64,000 nt of DNA from Axinella damicornis (Eukaryota > Porifera > Demospongiae > Axinellida > Axinellidae), in contig OZ007514.1 of NCBI GenBank assembly GCA_963931865.1, positions 2,490,027 through 2,554,026 of the forward strand. The letters are read 5' to 3'. The notes under the pieces are model-generated. The model saw nothing but the letters and a program-made list of their open reading frames with translations. It was not told the origin of the DNA and did no database searches. Position numbers and translations under genes: made by a program. Below, one piece after another: positions 61,335-64,000 of the stretch (its first letter is position 1; the number at the start of each line of letters is the position of its first letter).

Positions 61335-62556
61335 TCTGTACTATGACCAAAGTGAGTTTCGGCACCAAAATAATTATTATACTTTTGGGTCAGTACACGA
61401 CAGCAATCACAATGGTGTAGTCAGAACCTTTGTAGGATATATTCCTAAGTAGCGTGAGCAAGGCTCAGCAAGCCCCATACTATAATATAGTCGTAGTCAA
61501 GCAGGTGGTAGTGTCATAGTCTCATGCCTAGTACAGTAGCCCGTCTCCCATACCATATACATCTGGTGCATGCATGCAATTTAACGTACAAAACATCACA
61601 ATGACATGGTCATGGTATAAATTTGGCAAATTTCCATGGGTCATTCATGGGATATTCCTCTGATCAAATGATTCACCATGAATCTCATTACACTTCCAAT
61701 CCTTGCAATCTGAAAATAGAATTCTTTAACCCAATACTCTGTCGTAAGCACTAGCTCCGGTACGTACTGTGTACTCAGCAACTGTTGTCACAATTAACCC
61801 TTACGGTTATAATGTGACAAAATCAGTTACATGTAACTGCTACAGTCATAATTAGCTATGGCATGCATGTAAGCTTATAGGTTTTCAATCATGATCAACA
61901 TTATGTGATGATAAACTGTACGAAGGTTGCGCGTCACTAATCTACAGTCTCGCCCCACGAACATGCATCCCACTTCCAAACACACGGTTAAAATCTTGAT
62001 GATACATTTGAAGTATGCTGTAGTAACAAATTGGCCATTTTGTTAGTAATGCAAATACATGACGTCACACAGTCTTAACTCCTACATATGACGTGCATAC
62101 ATCTATTAAAGACATACCACGCATTGTACATGAACATTACTAGGAAATGTATACGAGTATCATTTTACAATGCAATCTATAGGTATGATACTTGAGGAAT
62201 ACAATATTATTTCTTGAGGCCTTAACGACATGTAATGGAACATGTATTTTTTGCAGCAAGGACTAACAATGCAGAAACTGCACTATCCACTCCTTGAGTT
62301 GTATTAACAAAGTATCTGTATAAATGCAGTTCTTTCTTTTTGACAGTAGGAATGACTGTATACATTAAACTAGTAGGGATACACTGACAAGTTGCAGTTA
62401 TCCTAAGTCCATAACTGGTTTTTTCCCCCATTCTGTGCAAGTAACATGTGGATGAGAGCTCTGGATGAGAATTCTGGGGACTGCTGAAGATAGAACTGCA
62501 TGTCATGTGCCTTGCAATGGGAATGCCACGAGGGGGGCCAGAGCTCACCAGACTTC

Positions 62557-62604
62557 TGCTCTGCATGGGAGCTGTCCAGCGCTGGACAGCTCCCATGCAG
62601 AGCA
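62557..62604. repeat. perfect palindrome, 24-bp arms, no spacer
   Basis: Arms 62557-62580 and 62581-62604 (TGCTCTGCATGGGAGCTG ... ) are exact inverses with centre AGCGCT. Confidence 0.92.
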
Positions 62605-62831
62605 CTAATGTGCAAGGAGAGCAGCTGAAACAAGTGGAACTGCTTGTTGCAACTGTGATTAATAATGTAGACTAACAGCAATGCTGCATTGCAAAACGAG
62701 GTGGTGCAACCGTGCAACATATGGAGTTTCAATCCTGTTGCAAGCTACCGGCATGGTTACATGGATTGTACATGTATAATGTATCCCTTGAGACTAGCTT
62801 TGTTCCACAGGCGACAGATATAGTAGTATAC

Positions 62832-63945
62832 TATGGGTCATTCCATGTCAAATCAACACAAAAAAATCCTGACCTCTTCCGATTTTGACAAAACTTGGTG
62901 AGCCTGTTAGTCCTATTAAGAAACCACTGCACACCAAATTTCAGCTTCTGAAGTGTTATATCTTTTCAACTGTAACAAATTTAATTTTCGCCTCAGGTGC
63001 CCGTTTTAGACCGCGTGCCATGACTGAAATACCCATATCTTCTGATGTGATCAACGTAGAGAGTTGCAACAAGGATTTTCTCGAAGTTCTTGAATGGCTC
63101 TTTCATTTGGCATATAATAATTTGACGTTTGATCTAATTAAAGTTCAAAGGTTATGTAATCTGACCTTTGACCTTGGTTCTGGAAAAACGGAAGTTTTGA
63201 TTTTTTTCAAAAATTTTTTACAAAGACCTTGAACCTAAATGTGTTTATTCACCAAGTTTTAATTTGGGACTACAATGGGAACAGCAGCTATAGACCAAAA
63301 TGTAGTAGCATGTACGAAATAATGCACAATGGCATACACAGATACACAGATAATGGGTCTAAAACCCATCATGTTTACTAGTTTTATTAATTGCTGAACC
63401 AACTTAAGCTCTTCAGTTGCAACTCAGCTTGCTGTCTGTGTCAGTGTGTATGTGTGACCCTTTCGTAGCATTGCTTTAGGGTCATTCCGTGTCAAGTCAA
63501 CACAGAAAAATCCTGACCTCTTCCGATTTTGACGAAACTTGGTGAGCCTGTTAGTTCTATTATGAAACCACTGCACACCAAATTTCAGCTTCTGAACTGC
63601 TATAGCTTTTCAACTGCAACAAATTTAATTTTGGCTTCAGGTAGACATGTGCCATGACTGAAATACCCATATCTTCTGATGTGATCAACGTAGAGAGTTG
63701 CAACAAGGATTTTCTCGAAGCTCTTGAAAGGCTCTTTCATTTGGCATAATATATTATAATAGTTTGACGTTTGATCTATTCAAAGTTCAAAGGTTATGTA
63801 ATCTGACCTTTGACCTTGGTTCTGGAAAAACGAAAGTTTTGATTTTTTTCAAAATTTTTTGCAAAGACCTTGAACCTAAATGTGTTTATGCACCAAGTTT
63901 TAATTTGGGACTACAATGGGAACAGCAACTATAGACCAAAATGTA
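62832..63945. repeat. direct repeat, unit about 647 bp, two copies
   Basis: Copy 1 from about 62832 and copy 2 from about 63479 share GGGTCATTCC-TGTCAA, AATCCTGACCTCTTCCGATT, ATACCCATATCTTCTGATG and a long 3' part (GAACCTAAATGTGTTTATNC). Copy 1 has a 115-codon open frame, but indels disturb the same frame in copy 2, so I do not call a gene. Confidence 0.85.
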
Positions 63946-63963
63946 GGGTTAGGGTTAGGGTTA
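63943..63963. repeat. short telomere-like repeat (GGGTTA)
   Basis: Three GGGTTA units followed by AGTTACACG near the right end of the window. Too short to indicate a chromosome end. Confidence 0.7.
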
Positions 63964-64000
63964 AGTTACACGTTTTTGTATTCATGCTACTACATTTTGG

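Noticed and set aside
61192..61452. 86-codon frame on the plus strand
   Set aside because: Its middle is the 81-bp palindrome, so the frame is partly the reverse complement of itself; no domain recognised.
62885..63232. 115-codon frame on the plus strand
   Set aside because: Part of a 647-bp direct repeat; the second copy has indels that break the frame.
63943..63963. Chromosome end
   Set aside because: Only three GGGTTA units followed by non-telomeric sequence; a similar short run is internal at 6690.

Overview
This window is genomic DNA of an invertebrate metazoan. The genes are split by many introns with GT-AG borders, the predicted proteins are closest to animal families (ABCF3, ABCC4/MRP4, AGXT, JAGN1, secreted astacins), and noncoding DNA is full of minisatellites, G-runs and palindromic mobile elements. 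An early-branching lineage such as a demosponge is my best guess, but that is inference only. All exon models were built by eye from splice signals, reading-phase continuity and recalled family sequence; no alignment was run.

Layout: (1) 1-18.5 kb, minus strand: ABCF3-like gene, continuing past the left edge. Its exons for the first Walker A motif through the first ABC signature are missing around a 200-N assembly gap. A 10.2-kb ABCF3 intron holds two tandem plus-strand genes for secreted astacin proteases with the architecture astacin-C2-C2-EGF-C2, each with a TATA box and a short first exon. (2) 18.6-23 kb: gene-poor, with inverted and foldback repeats. (3) 23.1-36.4 kb, plus strand: a complete 30-exon ABCC4-like exporter gene of about 1,480 residues. 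(4) 37.1-41.6 kb, minus strand, and 52.9-59.5 kb, plus strand: two intact 10-exon AGXT genes, head to head. Between them lie a composite satellite block (43.9-49.5 kb), further minisatellites and a minus-strand JAGN1 gene (52.0-52.5 kb). (5) 59.5-64 kb: repeats and near-perfect palindromes, no convincing gene.

The genes do not form one pathway. ABCF3 is a cytosolic ABC ATPase without membrane segments, ABCC4 a plasma-membrane anion exporter, AGXT a PLP enzyme of glyoxylate detoxification (both copies end in Ser-Ser-Leu, a possible weak peroxisomal signal), JAGN1 an ER/early secretory membrane protein, and the astacins extracellular proteases.

The most unusual signal is a family of very short palindromic insertions, 27 bp to about 450 bp, with ends of the form TAGnCTCGTTCCCAG...CTGGGAACGAGnCTA. 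Their interior stems are self-complementary but unrelated between copies. Many copies are bounded by 9-bp direct repeats, as expected for target-site duplications. Also notable: the midpoint between the two AGXT start codons falls in the centre of an array of six tandem ~205-bp palindromes, and in ABCC4 an inverted copy of part of exon 16 supplies the splice acceptor of exon 17.
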